The notes beneath the pieces were generated by a model. The model saw only the letters and a list, made by a program, of their open reading frames with translations, was not told where the DNA came from and ran no database searches. A stretch of DNA of 64,000 nucleotides from Argentina anserina (lineage: Eukaryota > Streptophyta > Magnoliopsida > Rosales > Rosaceae): assembly GCF_933775445.1 (NCBI RefSeq), contig NC_065875.1:19219555-19283554 (forward strand), read 5' to 3'. Positions 24,607-35,953 of this stretch are shown here, one piece after another (the stretch's first letter is position 1; each line of letters starts with the position of its first letter). The translations under genes and the position numbers were made by a program.

Positions 24607-27588
24607 CTTATTTGAAAAAAATTGTATATTGTTACAGAAGCATGTAATACACATCGAATAGGGAGAAGTATCATCTTTATTCATTGTTAATGAGACCTGA
24701 TATAGGCATTAGATTGAGTATCACGTTGAATAAATGATTATATATCATTCCTTATCTAGACTAACCTATACTAATTAGGACAAGATACACCAGAAGATTA
24801 CGGAGAGTAATTCTCCTACAACACTCCCCCTTGTATCGCGATCCTAATGTGTCATGGTGCAATACTGTTTCCTCGGTAAAAACTTTGCCAAGCAAAACAA
24901 AAATCTCTTAGGTAAAATAAAAAACTTGGTCGAAGGGAAAAAGAGCACAACACACCAACTATAACTGAAGATAACATGTGGTATAGACTCCCCATGAAGT
25001 TTGCAAAACAACTCCCCATGATTGGTAACTCAATCTTGGAGTTTAGATAGATAGCGTATACGAACCCTCTTCACATTCTTCAAAAGTAGCAATGGATCAA
25101 TGATTTGAATATCAAATCTCGCCAAACACTCTTAAATCAAACATGTACACTTATCCGTACATTGATAAATAGAAAAGGAATTGCATAACAATTCAAAATA
25201 AGAGTTTGTAATGAAAACAGATTCACGCGTGGTATGACCTTTACGCATTTAAACAATCATAACTTCTTCGATACAATATACAATAGGTATGGATGAACCG
25301 TAAAACGTTTTGGAAAGTAGACACCCGTGATTTTCCAATGATATGTGTTCACAACCTAATTTGTTCTGAGCTGATCACAAAGCTCTGTCAAAGTTGACTC
25401 AGATGCAAGTTCCGGACAAATCCGTCATATTTTACTAAAACATATATAACTTACTGAGTATAATATATATGGTCAACTGGTTAGTGTCTCTATAAAGTAG
25501 ACATATAGAGCTTTCGAATGGTCAAATTCACCATTTTTCAATAAGTGAGCTGCCTTACAGGTCCCGTGGAAGTTGACATACGAATCTTGACAGATTCCTG
25601 CATCGCTTCATTATAGTGTCTTTTGTGTTGGGATTTAGAATTTGATGTCATAAACATGCTGTGATCAAGCATTGACTTTGTGTGGGCGCACTCAGCCAAT
25701 ATCTTGGCCTTATGAGTTTAAACCGAATGAGATGTCGAGTCATGTATATTACAACAAGTACATGCATACACATATCGTATTTAAATTGAGAGTTTCATCT
25801 CTTAAGACTTATCGTTACTCATCCGGTGGAAATACATCTTTTATGACTTCGACTTATTTATAGAATACTTGTAGGTATTGGTTTAACGTCCTTATTGCCT
25901 TTAACCAACCGATGAATAACATCATCAATAATAGTCATCACTTTCGAGACCTAGTATTTTCAATATCCTTTCATTCTAAGTACAGCTGCATGCAATATTG
26001 CATATCCCCAGACAGTTATGGGTAAATTACTTATGCGTAATGAGGGCTCTAGCAATAAGATTTAACTGCTTAATTGTCGCTCTTGCCCATCCATTCATGC
26101 AGAATGAACATGGGGTTACGCGAATGTCCAATCCCGGCTATGCAATAAAGTATTTGAAGAGAATTCTCCTGCAGTGTGAGGGTGGTGAGCCCTGAGTTTT
26201 GAGCAAGGAGTTTCAGAAAGCAGCATTTGGCTCTTAGTTCATCAAGAGTCCATCACACATCATTTTAATATCCCTACATTAATCAAGTTATCATACTCTG
26301 TGGTCTGGATGCACTTGAATTAGGTTAAAACCAATCCATTTAAGATCTTTATCTACATCTCTTAACTCAGTCCTAACAGAGATGATTTGTGACCACAAGC
26401 TGCAAATTCAGTTGTTTTAGAAACCACCTAACTGACAAGATATTATGAGAACAAGCCGTCTCATATTTGATTTTAGGGCGTTTTGCTAGAGAGTTTGCGC
26501 TATAAGATGAGTCTAAACTCTTCACTTTTTCACTACGCCTAACAAAGGTATAACCGATAGGATTTACATGTGCGGTGTTGACATTACCTGACCAATGACT
26601 TGTCTCTTTTTTAAAATTGGATCCTACGGCTTTCCAGGAGGCTGTGGCAGTGACATGGTTCGATCATCACCATCAATTCTTGCCAGATAGCACTTTCCAC
26701 GTAGACCAATGTTCAATGTTGGAATTCTTCAACACTTCAACATAGTATATATAGTTTGACATCAAACTCATTCAACATCGTCACTCTTCAAGATCTCTCA
26801 TTTGGATTGGTATTGACATTGAGGCGTCCCCCAATGATAACCATCATCCAAGAAAACAGACGAGTGAGTATCATTGATCATAGATCAAGTTGTGCCATAA
26901 CTCGCATTAGTATTATCGAACCAAGTGGTCTCTCTATACTATGAATTTTTAGGAGCACGTAAATATGGGTGTTAGAAATCCAATTCCACCAGCCACACTT
27001 CCGGAACCGGTCAGAAAAGTACCGAACCAGCCGGAATACTCGCCGGAGATCAGTGACCACTTGTGTCGAGCGGATCACCATGTTTCAGGTCTCCAAATGG
27101 GCTTAAATTTTGTGAGTAGGTATCCTTGAATGTTAGGAATCAGTGGCCACAAGTAGCACCTCAATAGCCCACCGAAAAGTAGGTGAATTGGTCCTCACAA
27201 TGACAAGTCTACAATTTGTAAATCTTGAAACTTTAGGCTTTTTTCATTTTTGTCATTGTTTAGGTGCTTCATAACATCTAAGTGTTATGGTTTTAGTTTA
27301 ACCATGATATATGTATCACCACAATATATTTTATCCTCAAAGTGAATCATAATAAGTCAATTTCGGCTTCCATCTCATGTCACATTCTCTTTAGCGTATG
27401 AGGGTGTATGTCACTCCTAAACTTTGCTAAAGAATATGCTTGGAGATTGAGCATAGTCAATAAAGGATCATAGGGGGGGCTTATGCACATGATAAGGCAT
27501 ATATTACATCTCCATTACTTTGGAAGAATTTTAATGATCCGTATAACATCTTTGCTTAAAAGAATAGCATAAATGAGTCATCGATTCA

Positions 27589-27846
27589 TTATTCTGAATC
27601 ATAGTATCGTGAAAGAATACAATTCACACTATTTCGACTCATGAGATGTGCTACATCATTAGAAGTGATACATAATAACTCGTTCACAATGAGTTTGTAA
27701 GTGATAAATAATGTTGGCACAAGGATTGTCTTCAAGTAGCTTATTGTCTCACCAATTTTTATATATGGTATCATTTTGAATTCATCAACGTAGACAACTA
27801 CTATGACAAAAACCATTTCATAGGTGCAATTGCTCTCTTGATGCAT
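27589..27846 (-). pseudogene. Copia reverse transcriptase fragment
   Basis: An open frame of 85 codons contains VIVVVYVDEF in place of the usual VxVYVDDL catalytic segment, followed by GETISYLKT as in Copia RT. The second catalytic Asp has become Glu. Frames on both sides are closed, so this is a relic. Confidence 0.6.
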
Positions 27847-28289
27847 AAAATCATGTGACTTGAATCATAATGTCGTAAGACATTTAAACTTGAGCACCTA
27901 AACCGCTCTTGATTCTATGTGTGATGACCTCGTCATCATAGTCACAATGAATTAAAACTAGATCCATTAATAGCTTTCATTTAGCTATGCACTCAACGTC
28001 TCTGTAACATATTCATAAATAAGAATATAGAGACAAGTAGTCTTAGGTCAAGACATATAAATATCACAATATAAAGCTCGGCAAGTGCACTGACATAGTC
28101 TCGAATGGCCGCTTAACGTTATTTAAGGGTTTTAGACCCTCAAACGTCATTCACGAGTGATTTTGACATGTAAATATCATGCATATACACCATAGAACCA
28201 AATACAAGGATCAGTGTTGCCTAGACATACCCATAAAAAGATTGCCGGCGTAAAAAAATATAGCCAAAAAGGCTAGGAGTTCGTGAGGA

Positions 28290-28420
28290 GGCCATGCGGA
28301 GGCCGTGCAGGGGCTGCGGAGGCCTGAAGAGGGGCTGCAGTGGGGCTGCAGGGGGGCCTCGCATGGGGGCTACAGGGGGCTGTGCAGGGGCTGCAGGATG
28401 CCTAGGGGCCGAGACAAGAG
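28290..28420. repeat. GC-rich degenerate short repeats inside the Copia element
   Basis: Imperfect repetition of GGGGCTGCAG-like and GGAGGCC-like words in an otherwise AT-rich region. Length and phase vary. Confidence 0.6.
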
Positions 28421-30060
28421 CTCGGCTATTTTTCGATGCCATTAGGGGTAAAACCGGGCGGCGGACCGTACATCTTGGCGTTATTGCCAAGGCTGTATCT
28501 CATGAACCTGTTGTAGTTTGCCACTCTCCTAATCTTGTACGAGAGTTAGTTCAATTTGAACTTTGTGAAAACATCACCATATTTTGAAACGATGGAATAT
28601 ATAGTGCATTACATGATGTGTAACACTACAAATCATCACCAAAACAAGGTGGAAACATGTCATAACAAGACATCAATCAAGACTTCATCATGCCAATGAG
28701 GCATAAATATACTACAACAAGCATATTGTCGGTTCGAAATAAGCCAAGAGCAAATGCTCATGGCTCAGAGTCCTTTGGCGTTTTGCAATGCTAGTTTACA
28801 AAGTGTTAATCAAAATCAATAGATGATGACCCAATCCGCTAAAAATTATGGAGAACCGAAACAGATGTATAATAACAACATCAAAGATCATATAAGTGTG
28901 CATTGTGCCACACAAAGATCATGTAAGCCATACTTATGCCACAATTAAAACGTGGACTTATGTAGGTAGTGCCATGTAGTATGTAATGCGTTACATTGCA
29001 TTAACATATTGTTTATGGTAATGAAACCATAAATGCATCGAGACATTCTCGTATGTTCGTTTACTTAAACTGCATGAGAATTTTATAGCCAACAATTGTA
29101 TTGAGATCTTGACCAAGAAATCAATCCAAAGTGTAATGACTACGTAACTATAGTCACACTTGTGCGGTGAATATATTCAGAAAGACTTGGGAAAATACAC
29201 GAATTTATAGTCATTCGGACTATTAACCGAAACATTTATGCTTCATTATTTTCATTTTATAATCGCAATGTATAATTTCTTTTGTAATCCTTAATAGTGA
29301 GAAGATATTTTGACCATAATATTTATGTCTTTTAATGAGAAGATATTCTCATGTTTTTTCATATAATAAGTGTCTTGTTTCAAGAACTTCTCATATCTCG
29401 CTCTTGTATATTTTGACCATAACATTTATGTCTTTTAATGAAACGATGTTGCACCAAAAGAAATTAATCTGGACTAGGTGTATAAACACATCCAACATGA
29501 AGATACCAAATTTCAAGCGTATGTTGCGGTCAACAAGAGGGAAGATTCGTTATGTATCAAAATCCGATACAACTTCCAAGTACTGAATTGGAGGTCAATT
29601 CCCATAATTTGGTAACTCAATTCAATAAACCGTGACAAATTTCGTTACAATGGTACACGTGACAATTTTAGTCACAAACCGATGGTATAAGCGACAATTT
29701 CCGTCGCAAACCGATGGTTGTCCCTTTTTTTTCAAATATTGTAGCTGCACACAACGGCTACGGATGGTAACAACGATACTCTCAGCCACTCCTAAAACTC
29801 GGTACTAGGAGAATCATATCCTTGTATACCACCTGAGAAACAAAAGAATCGGGTTGAAAATGAAAGAGAGGTTGAAAGTCTCCGATGAAAGACAAAATTC
29901 AGAGAAATTTAAATTGCATGAAAGCAACAACGTTAATTAAAACATACTTTGTTGTTTCCCAAATAAACAACGTATAAGAGTTGCCCTTGCTTAATTCCAT
30001 GATCATGCATGATTCCATATTTCCACTAATATGCGGCGAAGTGACTCTCACCATTGCATT

Positions 30061-30419
30061 TTTTATCGTCACGCGATTAATATCATGGAAAACAATAACA
30101 TATGGTTAGATATATTCACCATATATATATATATATTTAATTTACTGATTTACTAATAAAATTTTGTAAGACAGTAAAGAAAAATGGACAATATGGTCAA
30201 TATTGAAAATTACTATTATCTTTTACTATAAAGGGTAACTCTTTTATCGTCAAGCGATTAATTTCATGGAAAACAATAACATATGGTTAGATATATTCAC
30301 TATATATATATATATTTAATTTACTGATTTACTAATAAAATTTTGTAAGACAGTAAAGAAAAATGGACAATACGGTAAATATTGAAAAATACTATTGTCT
30401 TTTACTATAAAGGGTAACC
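30061..30419. repeat. Tandem duplication of about 180 bp, two copies
   Basis: 30061-30241 and 30242-about 30419 are near-identical, both starting TTTTATCGTCA and both containing an (AT)n run. They lie within the Copia element near its 5' LTR. Confidence 0.85.
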
Positions 30420-31135
30420 CTCTTCTACCAAGTCGGGTCGGACTCTGAAATTTGGGTCGGGAGGTCTGCAAATCCGGGTTCGGCACTCGGATTCTGCGTC
30501 TACCACATATGGGGTCACTCGTCGACATCGAGACTGAGGTTGGAGGATGGCCGAACTAGGTCGCTGCGAGGTTGGACGGAGTCGATCTCCAAGAGATGGG
30601 TTGACAACTCTGGGTCGAGCGATCCCAGCTTTGGGGTTGAGGCAGCAGCACACGGAGGCTCGAGTTTGGGGCGTCATCACTAGATTGACGACGTGGTTCT
30701 GGGCACAAGCGCCAGCGTGGTTGCTGTGGCCAAAATCGGTGAAGGTGGGTGCCTGGAGCGAAATTTTGAGTGCCCACTTAACCCGATTTATGTGTTTTTT
30801 TTCTTTATTTTTTTTTCTGCAAATTTTTTTTTCAATAGAAGTAAAATATTCTTTATCTTCCGTGGAATCTTTTCATGACAGAAGGAAATTTTTCAGAAAT
30901 TAGGGTTCTAGACCTAGGAACTCAGAGTTAAAACTACGTGTTGATAACGTGTTACAGAATAATGTAATACGCATCGAATATGAAGAAGCATCATCTTAGT
31001 CATTGATAAAAAATCTTTATATATATATACATTACATTGAGTATCACGTTAATTAAAATATCATATATCATTCTTTATCTAAATTAACATATACTAATTA
31101 GGACAAGATACACCGGAAGATTACATAAATAATAT

Positions 31136-31615
31136 ATATATAAGGAGATTCCTATAGTACTGAACGTGTCTCATACGTGTTTGAAAAATGGGTTTTATAT
31201 AGAATGTTGATGCATGCCCAAATGTCCTTATTAGTTTGGACAATGTCAACTCAAATTTCACTACTAACTATCAGGCCAAAGGGGATGGCAATTATTCCGT
31301 CCCACTTAATGTCATTGGAGATGGAATCTGTTCCTAAATGCCACCCAAAGTCCCTTGGGAACAAAAACCTGTCCATCTCAGGATGGTACATCTCCGTCTA
31401 GGGTCCCTTCCTTCTCTGGCACGGTTTATCATGCCGTCCCACTCCTTTCCATTAGTCAAAATCCCCTCTGACAGTGAACAGTTCCCATTTCTTATTATAT
31501 TGTTTCTGATTTACCACAGACTTTGGCCTCCGTCCCCAATGTTTACCACCAGTATTTTATAATTTCTGTTGCTTGTGCTTGTCTGTCCCTTAGTGGTTAC
31601 ACAACTAACAAAAAT
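31136..31615. other. Spacer between the Copia element and the gene-fragment cluster
   Basis: No motif is recognised. The plus-strand frames at 31177-31401 and 31338-31562 have no family features. Confidence 0.4.
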
Positions 31616-31753
31616 TTAGTCCGAACCATAAGGCTCAGCACAATTATATCCAAGCATCCAACTCTTGACCTTGTGTGCTACTAACTTCTGAAGGTGCGAA
31701 TGGATGTTGCTGCTACAAATACTAGTCTTGTGCATATCTAGATTGGCCCATAC
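31616..31753 (-). pseudogene. Unrecognised terminal exon in the fragment cluster
   Basis: A polypyrimidine-rich acceptor (TTTGTAG) precedes 46 codons of open frame ending in a TAA stop at 31616-31618. It includes VWANLDMHKTSICSS and KSWMLGYNCAEP. I do not recognise the family. It lies on the same strand as, and just 3' of, the CSN7 fragment. Confidence 0.4.
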
Positions 31754-31847
31754 CTACAAAGCAGTAACAACTCTGTTAATTAGACAAGTAAACCATTTAC
31801 AATTTATGTTAAAATTAGATAAAGATGATTATGAATAAGAATCATGC

Positions 31848-31936
31848 CTTGTTTGTCTACGCCAATGTAAGCACAGTTAACTGCCTTAGCTTTAGTGCTT
31901 GATCAAGGACCAATTGTGGAAGACGACCAACATTAC
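31848..31936 (-). pseudogene. COP9 signalosome subunit 7 (CSN7) exon fragment
   Basis: A good acceptor is followed by codons for NVGRLPQLVLDQALKLRQL and TVLTLA, the conserved PCI-domain segment of CSN7. The next codon, Glu in functional CSN7, is TAG here, and the donor after TNK reads GC instead of GT. The exons before and after are absent, so this is a captured or retained fragment, not a gene. Confidence 0.8.
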
Positions 31937-32411
31937 CTATGATTCAGCAGTCTCAGTTTTAGATATCCCATCACAATATGCTAGGAAGAAGTTTGAGTAA
32001 ATAAATGACTTAGAGAAATCGTTCTATAGGCATTTCATAACAAAGTACACCACTAATCATGTTATTTCTAAATCTATAGCCGATCAACAAGCTACTGAAG
32101 TTATTCTTAAAGGTGTTTTCAATCTATTACCTATGTTGCTGTTAACTAACTGCTTTGAGTATAGGAGCAGCAAACAGGGAAGACAAAAGTGAAGTAGCAA
32201 ATTCTATGGAAACAGTACAGAATTCAGTTTTAGAACAAGCATACGTGAATAAAAGAAACTAAACATAAGAAGCAACACAACATAAAGAACAATGACAATA
32301 GTTAGCTAAAATTAATTAAGACCGTGGGATTAAGTGATTGACCAAGGGCCAATGGTACATGCGAGCAAATAAAAAGTCATAATGACTAAGTACAGTTCTA
32401 CCAACTATTAT

Positions 32412-32690
32412 GGTTGTAGCTCTCCTCTTAGATAACTCCATTCCTGTTTGTTTTTACCAGAGAACACATATTAGCACCATTTACTTTACATACCAAGTCA
32501 GAGTTTGCAGTGTATGGAATGTGCAACAAAGTGCTATATAAGTAATTCGTATTGAACTTGAAAGCAAAATGGCCAAATAAAAATGCGTGAATAACATCTA
32601 AGTCAGTAAGTTGAATACTTTACCTTTCCACGATACCATGGAAGCTTGTCCTCAAGGCCATGGTGATGCAAGTAAGTCACCACGTCCAAC
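32412..32690 (-). pseudogene. Omega-3 fatty acid desaturase (FAD3/7/8-type) fragment, two partial exons
   Basis: Exon piece 32624-32690 encodes [19 protein letters not shown] then RGK and ends at a GT donor, the same place as the exon junction in plant omega-3 desaturases. HHH is part of the second His box. After an intron of about 180 bp, the piece from 32443 downward starts at a CAG acceptor with EWSYLRG, the expected next exon, but diverges and meets stops after about 11 codons. The rest of the desaturase is missing. Confidence 0.82.
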
Positions 32691-33113
32691 CTTCCTACAA
32701 ACCCCTACATTTGAATCCAATTTTACAATCAAAGAAGGATGGTTGATATAGAATAAAGATGAACATCAAAGTCAAAGAAAGATGATTGATCAATCAACTC
32801 ATAAGAAATTAGAACCTTAAAGTGAAGACTGATCCTTAAATAGAAGGATACACACATCCTACAACATGGAATAAATGCTTTTAACTTTAGAAATTTGAGT
32901 ATACTTCTGCATACAACGTGTCTTTTATCCTCCTATCCTTCTTGGTCAGTTACGATCTCACATTTGCTAAATCTTTTTCTATAAACGAAAGTCTCCAGCT
33001 TCTCTGACTTCTTCTATATGGGAATCCTTCTTCTTCAATGTTATTTGCCGGACAGAATACAAGAAAACATAAAAAAGGATAAAAGATGTGAATAAGTAGT
33101 GCAAAGATATCAT

Positions 33114-33369
33114 TTATAGCATAAAATTAGTTGCAACATAGATACTTGGCCATATAGCATCATACCAAGCTGAGTAACACACACACACACACACTTGTGC
33201 TCTAGAGTTCAACTTTACCATATGGTTTGTTGACAATCCAGAAAGCAAACCAGTGACAATTACAATGCAAGCAATGAGGAGGTATGTTCTTTCTCCGTAT
33301 GATTTAACTGTAGAAACTTGATGCATGTTTGACAAGAGGGTCGACATTGGAGAAGTCCCTTCTACTTCC
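33114..33369 (-). pseudogene. Possible exon of unknown origin in the fragment cluster
   Basis: An acceptor-like TTTCACAG precedes an open frame of about 85 codons that includes the hydrophobic stretch TYLLIACIVIVTGLLSG. The frame then runs into a (CA)n microsatellite. It is not the expected DGAT1 exon 2 as far as I can tell. Its source is unknown. Confidence 0.35.
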
Positions 33370-33606
33370 CTGTGAAACCAATCTGATCATCAGAAACTAT
33401 ACCTCAAAAACAAACTGATTACAGATTCTATGTACTGTATCATCATAAACTATACCTTAATAATCACAAAACAAGTAAAACCAGCAATCAAAATCACACT
33501 CACTCTAAATTTAGAAATTGCTTCACATTTTCACTACTCAATTACTTATAAAAACAATCACAAACGAACTAGCATTCTACAATTCAGCTTCAAAATCCAT
33601 AACTAC

Positions 33607-33948
33607 CTGTCTGAAAATGGCGTCGGAGCTGAGCGGACTCTCCTTAATCCTCCGGTGAGCTGGAATCTCTGAAGGCCGGTAAGCAAACTTCACCATAGAG
33701 CCGCTTCCATCCTCCCCGCCGCTGTGAATTGACTTCGCCAAACCTTCATTCCTCGCCTTGCTATCGTCTCCGTTGATCTTCACCAGCACCGAGTCCTCAC
33801 TGGACGTCGAGTCGGCGATCAATTTCCCGTCCTTAGAATCTAAACCCGCTTCTCCTCTCGCAATCAGCTTCCGCCGCAGATCGGACACCGCAGCCGGACT
33901 CGCGGCGACGGCGCCTCCGCCATCAGGCGGCGAATCTGAAATCACCAT
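33607..33948 (-). pseudogene. DGAT1 exon 1 fragment
   Basis: The ATG at 33948 opens 114 codons with the variable acidic N-terminus of plant acyl-CoA:diacylglycerol acyltransferase 1, then the conserved FAYRPSEIPAHRRIKESPLS and SDAIFRQ. It ends at a GT donor where DGAT1 exon 1 ends. No lesion is visible in the exon. The membrane-spanning MBOAT exons (usually starting SHAGLFNLC) were not found downstream, so it cannot encode an acyltransferase. A pyrimidine/GA-rich 5' UTR-like sequence precedes it, so its promoter may have come along. Confidence 0.85.
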
Positions 33949-35953
33949 TGGAAAACCACCACACTATGGCACTATCCACGACAGAAATTGAGATAGGAAG
34001 AAAGAGAGAGCGGAGAAGACCGACAGATCTAACGATAATCATATGGCTGTGTAGCTGTGAGAAACTATAATCAACCACTTCGTGGTCGTGGTGGAGATTA
34101 AGTTGGATCATCTTCCTCAGCTACATCGTTTGGTGGACGAAGGCCGTGAGAGAGGAGAAGGGGAGGAAAGATATGGGAGTGAAGACACTGGTGGACGAAC
34201 ATATTGATTTTTTCTAATTACAAAAAAATGTTTTTAAAAATAGTTTTTATTCAAATTGGGCCCACCCAAACTGATACGGTTATACTTCGGGACGAAACTT
34301 AATCAGTCTTGTCTTACCTTGTACCCCTAGGCCTGTTAATGGGACAGATTCCGTAGCTATTGTGCTGATAACCTTCAAAGTTGGTCAACACTACCATATT
34401 TGTGACTAAACGACACCAATAGTTCCCATGGACTAATATTTGCGACGGTTTGAGTTACCCCAATGGTCCGTCCCTATTGATCAAATAGTTAGTAGTGAAT
34501 TTGATATCTTAATTATTGTACTAATATGATCATTATTTGTGTTCTCGATCTATTGCAGATAAAACCTCGGTCGATCGTGTGCTCCATTAATATTATGCTA
34601 GGATTGCTTGATAGCTAGCTAGAAAATATATATGAAGATCGATGAATGAAAATGCATACGCTATTTAGTTTTAAATTTCTATGTGCATGCTGTGAGGTAA
34701 ACAGGTGCCTGGTTATTTTCTTATAATGTTAATTTCTAACTAGTTAATGGTTATGAACAAGAACTTGCGGACTTCACATAAAAGTTTTAGAGTCTGATCG
34801 AAATACAACACTGCTTGGACGCAGTTCTATCCGATGACTGAAATATTTATAATTTCTTTGATATTTCCGCAAAATTTTTCATATTTTGGCATATGGATAT
34901 ATCTGTTACATATCAAAACATTTTTCAATAACAATTTTCGAAATTTCCCAGTATTTCCTGATATACTGGAAACTTTTAAAATTTCCCGATATTTTCATAA
35001 TATTGCCACGTGTCATGCCAACTTCAAAATAAAATAAAAAATCACTTGTTAGGAGAATCGAACTTCTGATCCATCTTTTTGCAAGCTTATTGTTATATAT
35101 GTCTCTTTTTATTATATATTGCATTTCATGTCTCAATATTCACCTAAAATTGAAATAAAATCGAACTAATTGTTGAGAGGAATCGAACCCCTTTGGTATA
35201 GGAGGAAGCAATGATAGACCTTACCCTTTTGAGGGAAATTCAACATGCCTTATCCACCATATTTATTCTATAATGAGATGAAATCAAATGAAAACATATG
35301 GACACAATCTGATGCACAATCTTCACAAAGCTATGGTTATGATCAAAGTCGAGAAATTTTTGATCCAAACGGGAACTATCAGTACCTCAACCCACAGTCA
35401 ATCACTCACGACCCATATGGTTGTCATATAAATCAATATATGCAAAATTAGAAAGGTGAGGTATCATTTAATGATTATTCTTCACAATACTCAGGATTTT
35501 ACTCAAAGACATGATGAAGATAGTGAAAATTTTGTACCTCATAGATCTTTTATGTGGTTCTAAATTATTTATGTAATTTCATGTTTAATGTATCATATGT
35601 ATATAAGGTGTGATGAGATAGTCTCCCCTTAGGTGTATATATATATATTAAGTAGATTTTTAATAATGCTCAATATTATAACTCAATATAAATTAATAGT
35701 TATATAATAATTTATTATGATCTATAGTAGATTATTAATCAAATAAATTTCATTCAAAATTTCCATGTTTTATATAAATTTCTATCAATTTATTTATTTA
35801 TTTTTAATAGAAATTTTCCCGAAATTTCTATCAAAATTTACAATTTTTGAATCCTTAATATTTCCGTTATCGCCGTAATTTTAGTCATTGGTTCTATCAT
35901 TTCTGGAAGTTCGCATGTCTTTAAATATTGGAAATATAAAGGCCAGTGAAAAA
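33949..35953. other. Flank of the DGAT1 fragment and AT-rich spacer
   Basis: 33949-34200 looks like DGAT1 5' UTR and promoter. From 34200 on, AT-rich sequence without coding features. On the minus strand, tRNA-like B-box words (GGTTCGATTCC, and AGTTCGATTCT) occur near 35184 and 35055, suggesting SINE remnants. Confidence 0.4.

Larger units (their letters stand above)
24630..31135 (-). mobile_element. Degenerate Copia-type LTR retrotransposon
   Basis: Two related terminal repeats: 24630-24823 (3' LTR, complete, TG...CA when read on the minus strand) and 30950 to about 31135 (5' LTR, outer end worn). On the minus strand, AAGGGGGAG directly precedes the 3' LTR as the polypurine tract. The sequence next to the 5' LTR reads CGTTATCAACACG, a primer-site-like motif common in plant Copia elements. 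The roughly 6.1-kb interior has lost its reading frames. The minus-strand frame at 27589-27846 still shows FVIVVVYVDEF, like the YVDD catalytic segment of Copia reverse transcriptase, followed by an ETISYLK block. No target duplication could be read. The minus-strand direction comes from PBS, PPT and RT together. Confidence 0.75.

Noticed and set aside
28294..28587. Open frame of 97 codons rich in Gly, Cys and Ala
   Set aside because: Produced by the GC-rich repeat inside the degenerate Copia element.
30547..30903. Open frame of 118 codons, GC-rich
   Set aside because: Lies in the non-coding leader region next to the Copia 5' LTR, on the opposite strand to the element; no motif.
33607..33948. 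Functional DGAT1 gene
   Set aside because: Exon 1 is intact, but the MBOAT catalytic exons are absent and fragments of other genes follow instead.
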